NCBI GenBank assembly: GCA_001643675.2
Contig: LSRY02000029.1
Coordinates: 992,001 to 1,056,000 of the forward strand
DNA length: 64,000 bases
Reading direction: 5' to 3'
From: Monocercomonoides exilis
Taxonomy: Eukaryota; Preaxostyla; Oxymonadida; Polymastigidae
Below, one piece after another: positions 1 through 13,900 of the stretch. The notes beneath the pieces are model-generated. The model was not told the origin of the DNA and made no database searches. It worked only from the letters and a program-made list of their open reading frames with translations. Position numbers and translations under genes: made by a program. Each line of letters starts with the position of its first letter. Within the stretch, counting starts at the first letter, position 1.

Positions 1-207
1 AAATAAAATAAGAATTCTTCTTTTGCTAAAAAGATATGGAATAAGCTATTTAATAAGCTTTTTGTGTACGAAGCAACATTCTATCAATCAATTGATGTTG
101 CAAAAATTAATTATTACAAAAAAAAAAGGTTATAAAAATTTCATGTGAGATTATAAACACTCAGGAAAGAGATGAATGACATAAATGCTATAGTTAATGA
201 ACTTTTG

Positions 208-1892
208 TCACTGAAGAGGGAAAATCTTGTTGAGAATTGCATACCACGCCACAAACACCGGAAAGACGAGGAAAAACGACTGCAGCACGATTGACAGAGT
301 AATCTCGCCTGAAAGCATGTTGAACTCCTTCGAAAGGGCAAATGTCACAACAGACAGAGGAAGTGCATTGATAAGCACAGCAGCGTGCTGCTGGTCTGTG
401 CGGAGGGAGAGAGGAGAAGAGATGTTTGAAGGGGAGAAGACTGGAATAAGGATGATTGCCAGCATCACAAGGGGAGATATCACAAAGCGGATGAGGGCGA
501 ATAGGATGACGAGGGGGATGTTGATGTGAGGACGAGGCGAGGCAAATGAGGAGGAAGGAGAAGGAGAAGCAGGAGGAGGAGAAGAAGAAGATGATGATGA
601 TGAAAATGGAGAAGAAAGAGGAAATGAAGATATTGCTTTGACCGATGCAAAAGGGGAAGAAAGAGAAGATTCAGATTGTTCTGTGGTTGAAGATTGCATT
701 TCTTGGTTGTGTTCATTTTCTTGTTCCACATGCACATTTTCATCGTTGCTTGCATCAGATATTTTATCGCTTGGAACATGAACGCTTTCCTTTTGACAAG
801 AATCATCCTCAGAAGAGGAAAAAGATTCTTTTTCTCTATCATTGTTTTCTTGAATGCCCCAATTTCCATCATTTGGCTGAAATGTCATTTCTTCCATTTT
901 GACATGGTTCATGTTGGAGCCCGCACTATGTGGCAAACGTTTTTTAAAGAAAGCTTTGACTTTTCCCCAATTTATCTTCAAAGCAGGAGCATGAGCACTT
1001 CCAAAACGAATTATCAATAAATGAAAAATAAGATTATATATATCAGCCAAATAAAAATAAATAAATCAAAAACCTGAATAGTCCAATGTTAAACATTACA
1101 ACTGAAAAGTTGCTCGAACTCGTTTGCTGAATAAAAGTCTTTAGCCAAAGTGGCTTTGTTATTCTGCAAAAATTCAGAATCAATCCAAGAAGCATGCCCC
1201 AAACAAGCATATTAGTAACAACACGGAAAATGACTTTTGGAACAAGTTTTAGAGCATCTATTGCATTAAAGTGGCCTTGCTTTGAAGGATTTTTTGCAAT
1301 TGTCTCTTTTTTCATCTTGTCAAATTCACAGATAAACAATGAAAAAGGGAAAATTCCAATGGAATCTGGAACCGCTGAGAGAACGCATAACAGTCCCATA
1401 TTGAATGAAGGATACATGCTAATAAGAAATGCACTGAACAATTTGAAATACAATCATCAATTTCAATATTAAAATGTAAATGAAACATAAAAACACAACA
1501 AACTTTCCATAGACAATATTATTCGAATAATTTGCATTCATCTGCAACATATTGTACACGCCCAGCGTGTATTTTTTAAGGAAAAATCCGGGTATAGCAA
1601 ATAGAAGAGCCATCACAGTTTTATGAATAAGAAAAGGAACTATAAATCGCAATTCTGAGACTTCAAAAAATCGTCTACCGCAAAAAGATTAGATAAGAAA
1701 AAGATGCATTTCAAACTGAGTTAATATAGAAGTTGCTGTCATTGGCAATGAAATCATCAAAGTATATCTATTAATTCCATCAACATGGTGAGGCAAAATA
1801 GTATCTGTAGTTCCAATTAACCATCCAAAGAAAAAAACAAGAAATGCAGGAACAAGAGCAATTTGTGCAACGTCAGCATAAGAGCCTGACAT
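208..1892 (-). CDS. Auxin-efflux-carrier (AEC) family membrane transporter, four exons
   Basis: Exons on the minus strand, joined by GT-AG introns that keep the frame: 1892-1717, 1674-1504, 1433-1074, 997-208, giving 498 aa ending in TGA. The start is the ATG at 1892. The first exon has a helix with FFFGWLIG followed by a Pro-interrupted helix (MISLPMTATSIL), as at the start of PF03547 proteins. The last exon ends with two helices around ALPLSVVTFALSKEFNM, which resembles the conserved C-terminal AEC segment with Pro, a small residue and a cytosolic loop. Between the N- and C-terminal helix bundles lies a long hydrophilic Ser/Glu-rich loop (roughly residues 250-390), the usual place of the central loop in PIN-type carriers. 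The expected role is proton-driven export of an organic anion across the plasma or ER membrane; the substrate cannot be read from the sequence. Introns are 42, 70 and 76 nt. Family assignment is by pattern recognition and not by search. Confidence 0.72.
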
Positions 1893-1961
1893 TGACTTTT
1901 TTGTGATAAAAAATTTGAATATGCATTAGATCAAATCGGGAAGTTGTGGGGCTAATAAAAA
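1893..1961. promoter_or_regulatory. 69-bp divergent promoter region
   Basis: This is all the sequence between the start codon of the transporter (-) and the inferred start codon of the SPAG17-like gene (+). Both promoters and both 5' leaders must lie here or overlap coding sequence. It is A+T-rich with no TATA box or other element I can name with confidence. Confidence 0.45.
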
Positions 1962-4900
1962 ATGAACGATTCTTCTAAAATCTCCAAAAACACCACACGA
2001 CAAGCAATTATAATTTTATGTGGAGATTCTATTGTTACCCCAGAAGTGCTTCGTGCTATCGATTGCGGGCTTAAGCCTCGCTATAAGCAAATTTCTTTAG
2101 ATAAATTAATTCTTGATGTATTATTTTAATCCTTTTTTATAATTAATATGATATTAATTTTTTGATGTATCTTAATAGAATACACAAGATAATGCACAAG
2201 TAGATGATCAATTAAGGATGCATATGGATTCAACAAATAATAAATCAAATAGTGAAATCGTCTTTCTCATTACAAATTTTGTTCGAAATGAATTTCGAAA
2301 ATTGCTTCAACCAACAAAAGACGTTTGACTTATTTATTTAATTTATTGCTTTATTTTTTGTTAAGGCAATAACTGGAGATAATAATTCTTCAAATATTCA
2401 ATCAGCTAGAAATTCCGTTGAAATGAGATCAATACCAAATAAAAACTCAGAAATATCAAAAAAGAAGGGAAAGCAAGATATTAGCTCAAAAACAAAATCG
2501 AAAAGTGGAGAAGAGAAAGCTCGCCAATCAGTGAATCTTGAAGAAGAACTTCATCCTGCTGTCCCTTCTGATCCTGATGACTCACCGAATATTCCATTTT
2601 TCCCAAAGCAGTTTCTTGTTTTTAGTGGACTTCCAGATCAACTCGCTTTTCTTATTGAACTGCAAAAGTCGCTTTTAACAATAGGACATCGAATTGATGC
2701 AGTCGTTCAGATTCGTCCTGTACCATATGTTCCACAGCCATTTCTGACAGCAATTTTACAATCAACAACACAAGTTCTATTTCCTCCCGCGCTATTTCCT
2801 ATAAAGGCAGAAGCAGATACGTCGAATGAAAAGCAAAACGAGAAGACAAAGGGAAAAGCCAAAGGAGGAAGCGAAAAGGAGAAAGAAAAAGAAAAGAGCA
2901 AAACAGGAAAAAAAGCAGCAGAAGCAGCCTCAGACAGCACAGCTACCGCCGTGCAGTATTCAATGACACCACTTGCCTCCACGCTGATCAATGCACCGAA
3001 GCTGCACCCATCAACTGGGTCAGCCAATGTGCTGGATGAGATTGGCTGTCTGACACCGCTGCTCCCTTCCTCCTCAGCTGCCTCGTGCAACTTCTCTCTC
3101 TTCGACCAGCTGATGCTCGTGCGGGCGCTGCTGGTGGATGCGCCAGGGGCTGTCTTCCACGACATCTTCCTGCTCGAAGTGCTCGGCGGCTCTCCTTTTT
3201 TCCCGTCTCGCCATCTTCTTCCACTCACTTCACAGAACACACCACAAACACCTGGCTTTTCTATTCCACCGCCGCCTGTTCCGATAGGCGCACTCAAAAA
3301 GGGATCGTCTTTTTCTCTAATGCCACAGCCATCGCCTTTGGCATCTTCTTCTTCCACTGCAACACTACAGGTACCTTCTCTTCTATCTTCTTCCTCTTCC
3401 TCGTCTTCTCTTTCTCCAGATGATTCATCTCCTCTTTCCTCCTCCTCCTCTTCTCTGACAGCAGACCGTCCAGATGCCCTTTCTGTAGTGTGTGGCGTCA
3501 CCCCCACCATCAACCCTCTTCCTGGTGCACCCTTTCAGATGCAGTCGGCAAACAACGCCCAACGCAGCTCTCTGCTTGCCCCTCTTCTCTCTCAGCACCT
3601 CCTCCGCCCTCCTCCCCCTCTTGTGCCTTCATCTGACCCTGTCACACAGCCCTTCTCCACACTCACTCCATTCAACCCTTCTTCTTCCTCTTCTGACTCT
3701 TTTCCATTAATGACTGCTCCTGCCAACCCTTCACAACCTCTTCCGTTTGCCAATCTCTTTTCTCCGCCCACACTTCTGTTTGTTCCAAAAGATGGGGTGA
3801 CTCTTCTTCGCGAGATTCATCTTCCTCTTTGTGCCTTCGCCACACGCTATGCTCTCTATCAGCAGTGGCTGACAGACATGCCAAGAACAGAAGTGCCTGA
3901 CGGAGCACCGTATGAGCTGATGATGGCAGCAGACAGCACACAAACAGAGAATGCCATTGCCAATGCAAATGCTTCAAATGCGAAAAATGAAGTGAAAGAA
4001 GCGAATGAGAATGCTGCTACTAACACAACAGAAGAGAAATCTGGTCAATTGAGTTCTTCTTCCTCATCACAAAAGCTTATCAAACCACCGCCTCTTCAGC
4101 TGAAACTGCTTCAACAACCAAATTTCTCTTCTGCCTCGACCACGCGCATAGCATCTATTCCACAGACACTTAGGCTGTCTCAACAGGAGCAGCAGTGGCG
4201 AGCAACAGCCTTTTTGCATCACAGACTGACAATCATGTCACTCACACAGACACTTTCACTGCCTTCGCCAGCAGCAGCGAATGGAGGAGAGGAGGAAGGG
4301 AATGCGATTGAGAGTGGGAAAGTAGGGAAGGGAGAGAAAGGAGAGAAGGGGGAGAAAGGAAGGATGGCAGGGAAAGAGAGCGAAAGAGAGAAGGAGAAGA
4401 CGAAGGAAGGGCAAAAAGCAAGTGAAAGAAAAGGTAAAAAGAAGAAGAATAGCAAAAAAGGAGAGAAAAATGAGACAGAAGATTCAGAAACTGAACAGAA
4501 TGATAAAGACAACACAAGCAGAAGTACTGATGAGGCAGGTGATGTTGATGCCTTCAACACAGAAATGGATCTTTCAGTGGACTCAGCGGCTGTGCAGGTG
4601 AAAGTGAAGGAGCTGAAAGAGATGATGAGAAGCGACATGGCAGCAGAGGTGCTGCAGATGGAGAGAGACAAAAGAGCGTCTGAAGAATCACAGCTGGACG
4701 GATCGCTTTCACTCGATTTGAGAAGATACAAGAGAACAGCAAATAAGTTTACAGTGATGCTGTCGGGGGAGCAGATGAAGGAGAGAGAAAGAGAAAGAGA
4801 AGGGAGGAAGGAGAAGAAGGACTCAGATGTTATTCCAATCATTCCACGCCCGGCTGCCAATGGATGGGAGCAGTGGTTCCAGCCACATGCAAAAGGAGCA

Positions 4901-7900
4901 TCAACTCTTCCCTTTGCACTCTCTACAACAACAGCATCTTCTTCTTCTTCTTCTTCTTCAGTCACATCTCGATACCCAACCCGAAACTCACCACAGCCAG
5001 CCACATTTCTTCCCTTCACCGACAGACTCACTGCTTCAATTGCCAAGCCCTCTCCGAAGTCAACACGAACACTCAGCATTCAGTCTAACCAGAACATTCA
5101 CAGCTATTTGATGGATGTTGGCCTATCGCCTTCGCTTGTGCTGCACAGTGTGGTTGATCAGATTTGCTTTGAAATGTCACCCGACGGAGAGAAAGTGAGG
5201 GGAATCACAAGAAGCAGACAGAAGAAGAAGAGAGATGGTAATGCAAATACTTCTTCTTTTTCTTCTTCTCTTTCTCATTTTTCCACCACAACAACTGTCA
5301 TGGAAGAAAATTCAACTACCACTACTACTACTTCTCCACAACCTCAGCCTCTTCAGCCACTTCCACCTTCCTCATTCCCCAACAGGCGTATTGATCCACT
5401 GGAAGAGCAGTCGATGGAAGACGGCAACAGAACACTCGAACGAGAGATGGATGCAGCATTCACAGGAATCATCAAAGGCAAACAGAAGCAGACACAACAG
5501 TCAACACCAAAACAGATAAAGTCCCCAAGATTGCAGGCTGTCACACTAAATCAGATGCAAATGAATGAAAATTCATCATCATCTTCTTCATCAACTAGTT
5601 CATCATCATCTTCTTCTTCACAGCCATCTTCATTCCAAACAAAAGAAGCCAAACACACAGCCTTGTCACTTATTCAATCTTCACCCAATTTCAAACAGTT
5701 TCTGACTTCTCCTCCACATCTTTCCTCATCCTCCTCCTCCTCCTCTTCTTCTTCGCCTACTCCCTTCTCATCTGATGCTCATCCACAACAAACAATCTCC
5801 ATTCATCCTGTTCTCAAGTCATCCATTTTCCCTTCTTCCTCTTCCTCTTCCTCCTACTCTTCTTCTTCTTCTTCCAAATCCCCCAACTCCATCCACACCC
5901 TCGCCCACTCTCCAACTGCTGCTGTGATGCCTGTTCTCCTTCACTCTGTCTCTTCTCTCACCTCTTCCACAAGCGCTCTTTCTCCTTTCGTCACCGACCA
6001 ACACCCTCAACCTTCGTCTCCTCCTTTGTTAACATCATCTTCCAGGCCTTTTGTTCAGAAGTCGCAGAATTCTTCATTCGGGTGGAATCACTACACAACA
6101 TCTGGTGCAACTTCAAACGCATCTACACCTTCAAACTCTTCTTCTTCTTCTGTTGGCAATTCATTTGGAATGCTTTCATCATCATCTTCTTCAGTTAATT
6201 CTGGCACACCCAGAAGATCAGCTGTTCCAGTGCAGAGTTGGCAGACATCAAGCCAGCAACATTCTTCTGCTCCTCTCTCTTCCATCCCTTCACCAACACA
6301 CAGCCCTTCTCCTTCTATTTCTTCCTCCTCTTCGTTCTTCTCATCATCCTCTTCTTCTTCCTCTGCCTCCTTCTCCAAGCTCGCCTCGTCTGCTCCTTTT
6401 GCCTTGCTGTCTGCCCTCAGCTTCTTCCACAACAACAACCGCTCTTCCACTTTCCTCCCTTCCTCCACCTGCTGCGTCTCTTATCTTTCTCGCCAGCTTT
6501 CCATTTCGCCTTCTCTCTTTGCCCTCTCTTCCAACACTGCCACAAACTCCTTCTCTTCCCTTCTCGCCCCTTCCTCTCATCCACACACCCCGTCAGGCAC
6601 AGCTGGCTCATCCTCTCCCCTTTCTCCCCTCTCCTTCGCCCCTCGTTCTCCTCTCCTGTTCACTCTGCAAAAGTCGCTGGAGCTGCCTTCTTTGCTGCAC
6701 ACACTCATCCCTCAGCCTCTCACTAACGCTGAATCTGTTGCTCTTTCCTTGTCATTCATCCATCCGCCTTCACCTGCCTTGCAGACTCTCCAAAGAACAC
6801 AGTCTCCTTCTTATCCATATTCATGTTCATCTTCCACCTCTTCCTCTTCCTCTTCCACTTGCCCCTCTACTTCACTCACCCCACCCCCCAATTTTGCTGA
6901 CAGCCCTTCTTCCTTCACACCTTCTGAGCAGTCAAACTCACCCAACTCTCCCTCTGCCTTCCTCAGCTCCCTCTCTGCACACAAGTCTCTCTCTGTCCGT
7001 GCTGCTGCCTCGCCTCTCAGAAGATCAGCTGATTCTTATTCAGAAAGTGGACTGCATCCAATCCCGCCAACACCTTCAGACAGAATTGAAGGCATCGATG
7101 GAGCAGTGGCAGTGCTGGAGACACTCAGCGAGGTCGATGAGGCACGAAGCCCTGGGTTCAAGACACGCACACAACAGTTCGATTATCAATATGAAAAGAT
7201 CACAACACTCGCCACACTTTCAGCAGAAGACAGCCATTATAATGCAGATGGAGCAAGTTATTCTTCTTCATCAGCATTCATGACATCACAATCACATGCT
7301 TCAAAGCCCATCCGTGCTCCAACATTTTCTTCACAGCAGATTCAGAACTTGTGTGGCATCTCCAACAGCTCTCCAAACACAGGTGCATATGCAGCTGTCT
7401 CTGCCACAACTGCCCTGCCTCTGTCTGTCCTCCTCTCCTCCCCCACCATCTGCCAGTCAGCTCTCTTCCCTCTCCTCTCTCCACTCACCAAGGATATCGA
7501 GCTGCTAATCACTCCAATTCTTTCCTTTGCATCGCAGCAGAAGGAGAGCAGAGCAGACAAGACAGCCAAGCAGCACGGCATGAACACCACAAACAGCAGC
7601 CAGCTGCCTTCTCAGCTGCTCAGCAGTGCTGGCTGGATGCTCAGCGGCGACCGCATTCGGAAGATCAGCGAGGCAGACAGCGCAGCCCCATCATCTCTGA
7701 TGCAGACGATGATGGACGAAGGCATCATCACCAGTGGCCCGCAGAAGGTGTTCAATCTGCTGGTCGATGCAGTCAATCCGATCCTGTCTCCACTCGCATT
7801 TCACAAGGCGATGACTTCTTTGGCACAGAAAAGATTGGCAGGGAAAAGCAGTGCTTTGGGCTATCCACAGTCTGCTTCATCGTCTTCGGCATTGCTGGCT

Positions 7901-10900
7901 CCTGTTATGCCAACTTCTCCTTCATCTTCTTCCTCCTCCTCTTCTTCTTTTGCATCATCATCCTCATCTCTTCCACCAACAACGATGTATCTTCCCCCTT
8001 CTTCTCCCAATGCTCTTCTCCCCTCTTTCTATTCCACCTTCATTTCCCAGCACCACTCCATCTCTTCTGTCCGTGATGCCCTCCTTCTCCTCTCCGACGC
8101 TGTCAAACAAGCCTCCTTCGAGCACCGCATCATCAGCGCTGCGCAAAAGAGGAGCTTTCCGGCTTCCATTCTTCCGCCTGACATGCTTTCTCTCCTCGAT
8201 ACAGAGGGTGACTTTGCAGAAAGCAAGGACTTCTTCTCGACGGTGGATGAAGGAGAGCTGAAAAGAGCAATTGGAAACGAAGATTCCCTCTTGTTAGCTT
8301 TGCTGTGTATGTCCTTCTCAGAAATGCTGGCGTGTGATTCAGATGCAAATGGATGCGACTTCGTGTGCTCGCATAATGTCTGTGGAGGAAGACATTTCCA
8401 CACAGATACTCCTCTTTTCAGTCAGAGCAGCAATTCACCGCAAACAAATAAGAATCAAACAGGAAATAACAATTCTTCTTCATCTGAGATGAGCATCAAT
8501 CCATTTGCTGATCCCTCCAACGAGATAATCGTTCCCTCTGAGCAGCAGAGGCAGCTTCAAGGAACAGTCGGAGGCTTTCTGTTTGTGGCAGACAAGAATG
8601 GAATGGACGGATTCCGCAAAGCAGCTGTTGTGTCTACGCAGCAGGCGAATGATCAGAGAGGGATGGGAATGATGGGGGGAGTATCAGCAGCAGCAGCAAC
8701 AGGGCTGTCGACGATGGGCATTGGGATGTCATCCTTCTCTGTAATGGCAACACAATCACAGGCAGCACTCGCATCCACACGCGACACACAGCAGTCTGTG
8801 TGTGTTCTTCCACAAACAGGCAGACAATCTTCGAGTGCTCCTCTTCCACTCTCCAATGTGCCCCCTGCGATGACTGTCTCCTCCTTCCCACGGGGAGTGA
8901 GGTGGGACGGTGATGGATGTAGTGAGCAGATCACACTTATCGACAATCTTGTGGCACTTGATGGCACTCGGAGGAGGAAAGCCAATCAGAGCCAGAACAG
9001 CAGCACCAGCGGGACAGGGAATGAGAGACTGCACTCTCGCTCGAACTCAACCGCCACTCCGTTTTCGGTGATGATGAAGCGGAGTGGGCTGGGCGCAGAG
9101 GCGATGGAGAGAGACATGCTGTGTGCCAATCTGAGAGCTCTTTTCAGTGCGCCTGTGGTTGATCCATCAGTTTACACTGTTGTGGAAGAGCTTCCTCCAT
9201 TCGAGCTGAACCAGCTGCTTCTGCACCTGTGCCTGTTCGACCCGCCCATCCGCACACGCGCTTTTCTGCCAGAAGATTCGCTTCTTGTTGCGATAGGGAG
9301 TGTGGGACTAGACGAGAACTGTCTTTCCAGTGTTGGCGATGTGCCCAGCAGCGACTGCTTCCACTGGCTCCATCGCTTTGGTGCTGTTCCTTCGTTTGGC
9401 GAGTGGGATGAGCAGTACACAGACAACATAAGCAGAATATACATTCCTCAGACGGCTGTGTCTGCTGCACCGCCTGCACAGTTCTTTGTGAACGCTACTT
9501 CCACTTCATCATCATCATCGTCTTCTTCTACAACTACTACTGCTTCTTCAACAGGTGTAGCTCCTTCTCGTTCAACTTCCACAGCGAAGTTAACAAACAC
9601 TTCATCTGACAGCACACCCCCTCTTCTTCACTCTTCCTCCACTTTGTCTGTCCCATTCGTTCGAGCAGCCACTTTTGTGACGCATCCGAACACATCCACA
9701 AAACCTCCATCTTCTTCCAGTGAAGAAAACTACACATCTGGCATCTCCCTCCGCCCACTCCCAACAACCACACAGCTTTCGCCTTATTCCTCTTCCTCAT
9801 TTGCCAAGCACTCTGCATTCAATGCATCTCATCCCACTTCTCTCCTCCCTCTTCATCCTCCTCTTGTTGACTTCGGTCGCCCATTTGTCGTTGAGCAGTT
9901 CACCTCATTCGCCACACCCAGGCAGCAGGTGACTGTGAAGGCGTCTTTAGAGCGGTGTGGGCAGTCGATGGAGGCGCGTATCACAGCCATGCACAGACGA
10001 GGCCACGTGTTCAGCATGGCAAGGAGATGTGTGTTCAGAATGGCAAGTGCTGCTTCATCAGACGGAAGAGTCGCTTCGGCAGGGATGTCAGCAGCAGCTG
10101 TGGCGAGCTTCGTATCAGCGCTGAGTGAGATTTTGGAAGGTGTGCCTGTGGGTGGGATGAATGTGGCATATGGATCAGCACTGAAGGCATGCTCTTCTGC
10201 TTCTCCACCAATCTCCAAGGCAGCTTTCAACAGTGATGATGATGAGAGTGATGATGATACATTGTTGGGAGACAAGGCATCGTCGGATGAAGGAAGGTTA
10301 TCTGTTCCTGCAAGTACACGCTCGTCATTGTCCATTTCTTCAACATCTCCTTTGAGATCATCCTCTTCTTCTGCTTCTATTTCTCCTCTCTCAAGTTCCA
10401 CAAATTCACTTGCTTTGTCTAAGGATTCTTCCATTCAGTCATCAATCACTCTTTCCCCTGTTTCCACTATTCCTTTCTCTCCCTTCTCCTCATTCTCTCC
10501 TCTTGTCCTTTCTCTTCTTGACACTCTTTTCACCTCTCCTTCTGTTGATCTTGCTCTTTCCTTCTGCCAGCTGGCACAGCAGGCAGCCGACTTCATCTCC
10601 CAGCGCATATCGCAGTTTGTGGTGACTGGCGGAGCGAAAGAGAGGCTGGCTATTTCATCTGGCAGTGGCAGCAGCAGCACATCTGAAGCAGCAGCAGGGA
10701 TGAGAGGAGGCAAAAGAGACGATGGAAAGAGCAGTGATTATGGTGATGATGATGAAGACGATGAATCAGCAGATGATTTGGCTACGAAGACGCGTGCAGA
10801 TCTGCCCGACGACCCAATCAAAAGCGGATTTGTTTCGCAGCAGCTGTCTCCGGCTGTGATTCTCCCCCGTGTGCAGCTGAATGACTTGGAGGTGCAGCTG

Positions 10901-13900
10901 AAGCGGATGCTGAAGATGCCGCTGCAGACGCTGTTTGTGTCGACCACTCGTCGCCCTCTGCTTCCACGTGGGTGGATGGGCTCAGCTGTAGCTGCACTGG
11001 CAATGGGGCAGCTGCAGCAGACGATGTTCAGAGAGCAAATGACAGGCAGTGTAGACTATGCAGATAGGAGAACACACTCACCATCTTTGCCTCTTTCGTT
11101 ATTGGCACCTCACAAAGAGCAGAATTCTGTGTCTTCATTGAGTGCAGTCCAACAGAAATCAGATGCTGTCTCTTTATCAGCAGTAGCTGAGCTCTCATCT
11201 TCTTCTGTACCAATTCCACCTCCACTGACTTCTGCTGATTCCTCCACCCAATCCACTCCTTCTCTATCTCTTATGGTACCATCTGTATCTCCTTCTGTAT
11301 CTCCTTCTCCCCCACCTCCTCAGCAACCTTCCCTCAGCTCTTCCGTCAACCAGCTGGCTAAACAGCTTCTGAACCCGTCGAATCTCTCAGCCACAAACCC
11401 AATTTCGAATGCCAATCAGCCAGTTGGCCTCGACTTTATCGCAACGCCCACACACATCTCTACATTCAGCGACAAAACAGCAGCATCTATGCGCTTCTTG
11501 CCAAAGCAACTGACCCAATCTTCTGTTTCATCAACTGCCAATTTGACTAACCAGACACAGAATCCGTTTGAAGTGACGTATTCGACAGTGAGCGGGCTGG
11601 TTGTGTCAGTCAACAGCGTCGATGGCACAATTCGTATGACACATGCACCGACGAGTGGAGAAGGGAATTATCTGTTTGGAAGAGGCAAAGGAGAGCTGCT
11701 GATGGCGAATGAAGATGAGTATCCGACACAGAAGCTGATTGCAGAGAGAGAAGAAGAATGCAGAAGGCTTGTGGAGAATGCTGTGTGTGAGGCAGAGGCG
11801 AAAGCAGAAGAAGGAATAAGAATGTTCAGAAAGGGAGAAGTTGTGCAAGGGATGAGAAAAGAAGTGGAAGTTGAAGTTGTTCCTGAGGAAGTGGTGGCTG
11901 AAACAAATGCACATCAGAAGAAGAAAGACGGAGCGAAAGAGGAGAAAAAGAAAGGGAATGAAAAGGAGAAAGGGAAAATGACAGAAAAAGAGAAAGCAGC
12001 AGAAAAGAAAGCCAACAAGAACAAAAACGAAGTTGTGGAAGAGCAAGCGCCATCAGAAGAGGAAACAAATGCAGCTGTTGATCCATCAACAATCACAGAA
12101 CAAGAGGCAGAAGTATTCAGAAGATGCTATACTCGCTCTCTGTTTGAATCTCTTGCCTCAACAGGATTTGAAACATGCTTTGTTCCATCTTCAAAGAAAT
12201 CAAATGGAATAACTCAACAAACTTCATCATCATCATCTTCTTCTTCTTCTCATTCTCCAAACAATCCAATGCATCGTGAATGGGGTGCTGTATGCCCCTC
12301 ACACTGCTACACCACCCTCACCCGCGAGCCTCGTTATTCGCCCAGTCAAACATCTCCTCCACACGAAGTGGAGCGTATTGTGAGTGGAATGGGCACATCC
12401 ATTGTGCGCCTGTCGAACGGTGCGGCGGCTGTTCTGCTGGCAAATGGAGACCTCTCAGCGTGCAATGGAGACGAGTGGGTGTCTGTGGGCAGAGACGGGT
12501 CGAGAGTGTCTCGCCCTCTCTTCAAGTTCCCATTGATAGACAGAACAAAGGATATTGTGCAGAAGTGCTTTGGGAGTGGAGATGAAAATGTGGAGGAGGT
12601 TCCAGTTGAATCGGAGGGATTACCAAAGTGGGTGAGAGAATGCTCACAGATGAGCGCGGAACACACAGAAAAAGAAGAAGCAGAAAAAGAAGCACAAATA
12701 GAAGATGATTCAAATCAGAAGACAGATGATGCGAATGAGAATTCAAATCAAACACAGAAAAAACAGACTGATCCACTTGGAACACCACAGAAACAGAATC
12801 AATCTTCAATGAAAACATCAGATATGGCTTTGAAGGGATATATTGAAACAAAACCTGAGCCATTGAATGCCAATCTGTCAAATACGTCCCTTCCTTCTAA
12901 TCGGCCCAATCTCTGTCGTCTTTCTCTTCCCCCACAATTCCCATGTTCGCAGCAGCTGCCTCCGATTGCGTCAGTCACCAGCACTGAAGCCGAGCTGTCT
13001 GCTGAGATCACCACAAGAGCAGACAGAGTGACCATCATCCAGCACAAGACAGGAGAGCGCCTGGTGCACCACGCAGACGGTACACGCGTCTTCCACTCGT
13101 TCTCGTTCTCGATGAATCCTGAAGCCATCTCGGCGTATGAGGCAGAGACAGGAAGCAAAGCACCAATGAAGGCAATCATCTGCATTGAACACCCGAATGC
13201 TGCAAGAGTGCTGATCTATCTGGTGCAGAAGAAGTTTGCAAGTATTGTTGGAGGGCAAAAGGGAGCATCTACTTCATCATCATCATCTTCTTCTTCTTCT
13301 CAATCATCTTCCTCTGCATCAGAAGTTGCATCATCTCCATCTCTTTCTCCACTCTCTACTACATCGTCAACAACTCAATCTCCATCTTCTTCCTCTTCCT
13401 TCTCTTCCTCTTCCTCATCGTCGTTATTAACGCCTGCTCCTCAGCTGTCTGACGTGTGGGTGCGTGACCGTGTGGTTGTCGTGCTTCCTGATGGTGCTGC
13501 GATGGAGTGGCTGGCCAACGAGCACAAAATCGTCCTTTCCAAGCCACACAACACGCATGTTCATTATGCCTCCTCTGGCTGTGTGAGCGTGTTTGTGGAG
13601 AACACAAACAAGCGCATTCCACCCACAGCTGGGCTGACAGGCAGACTTCCTTTGCTCTTCTTCAACACAAATGAAGGAACACTTGCTGTGAGACCATCCA
13701 AGCACTCGCTTCCAATCAATCCATCGTCTTCCAATGCAGACAGACCAATCACATCTGCCAAGCGCAACCCACCCAGCACACCTTCAGCCGCTGCTTCTTC
13801 TGCTCTCTCTCAGGTGTCTTCCACTCAATCAAGCTCATCATCATCATCATCAACAGCAAATGCAGCCAACAGACGCTCTTTCGGAAGGCGTGTGTTTATC

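Noticed and set aside
6051-7283. Leu/His-rich plus-strand frame (410 codons) within the SPAG17-like gene
   Set aside because: It is a frame-shifted reading of TCT/TCC/CTC low-complexity sequence; composition follows the host frame's Ser codons.
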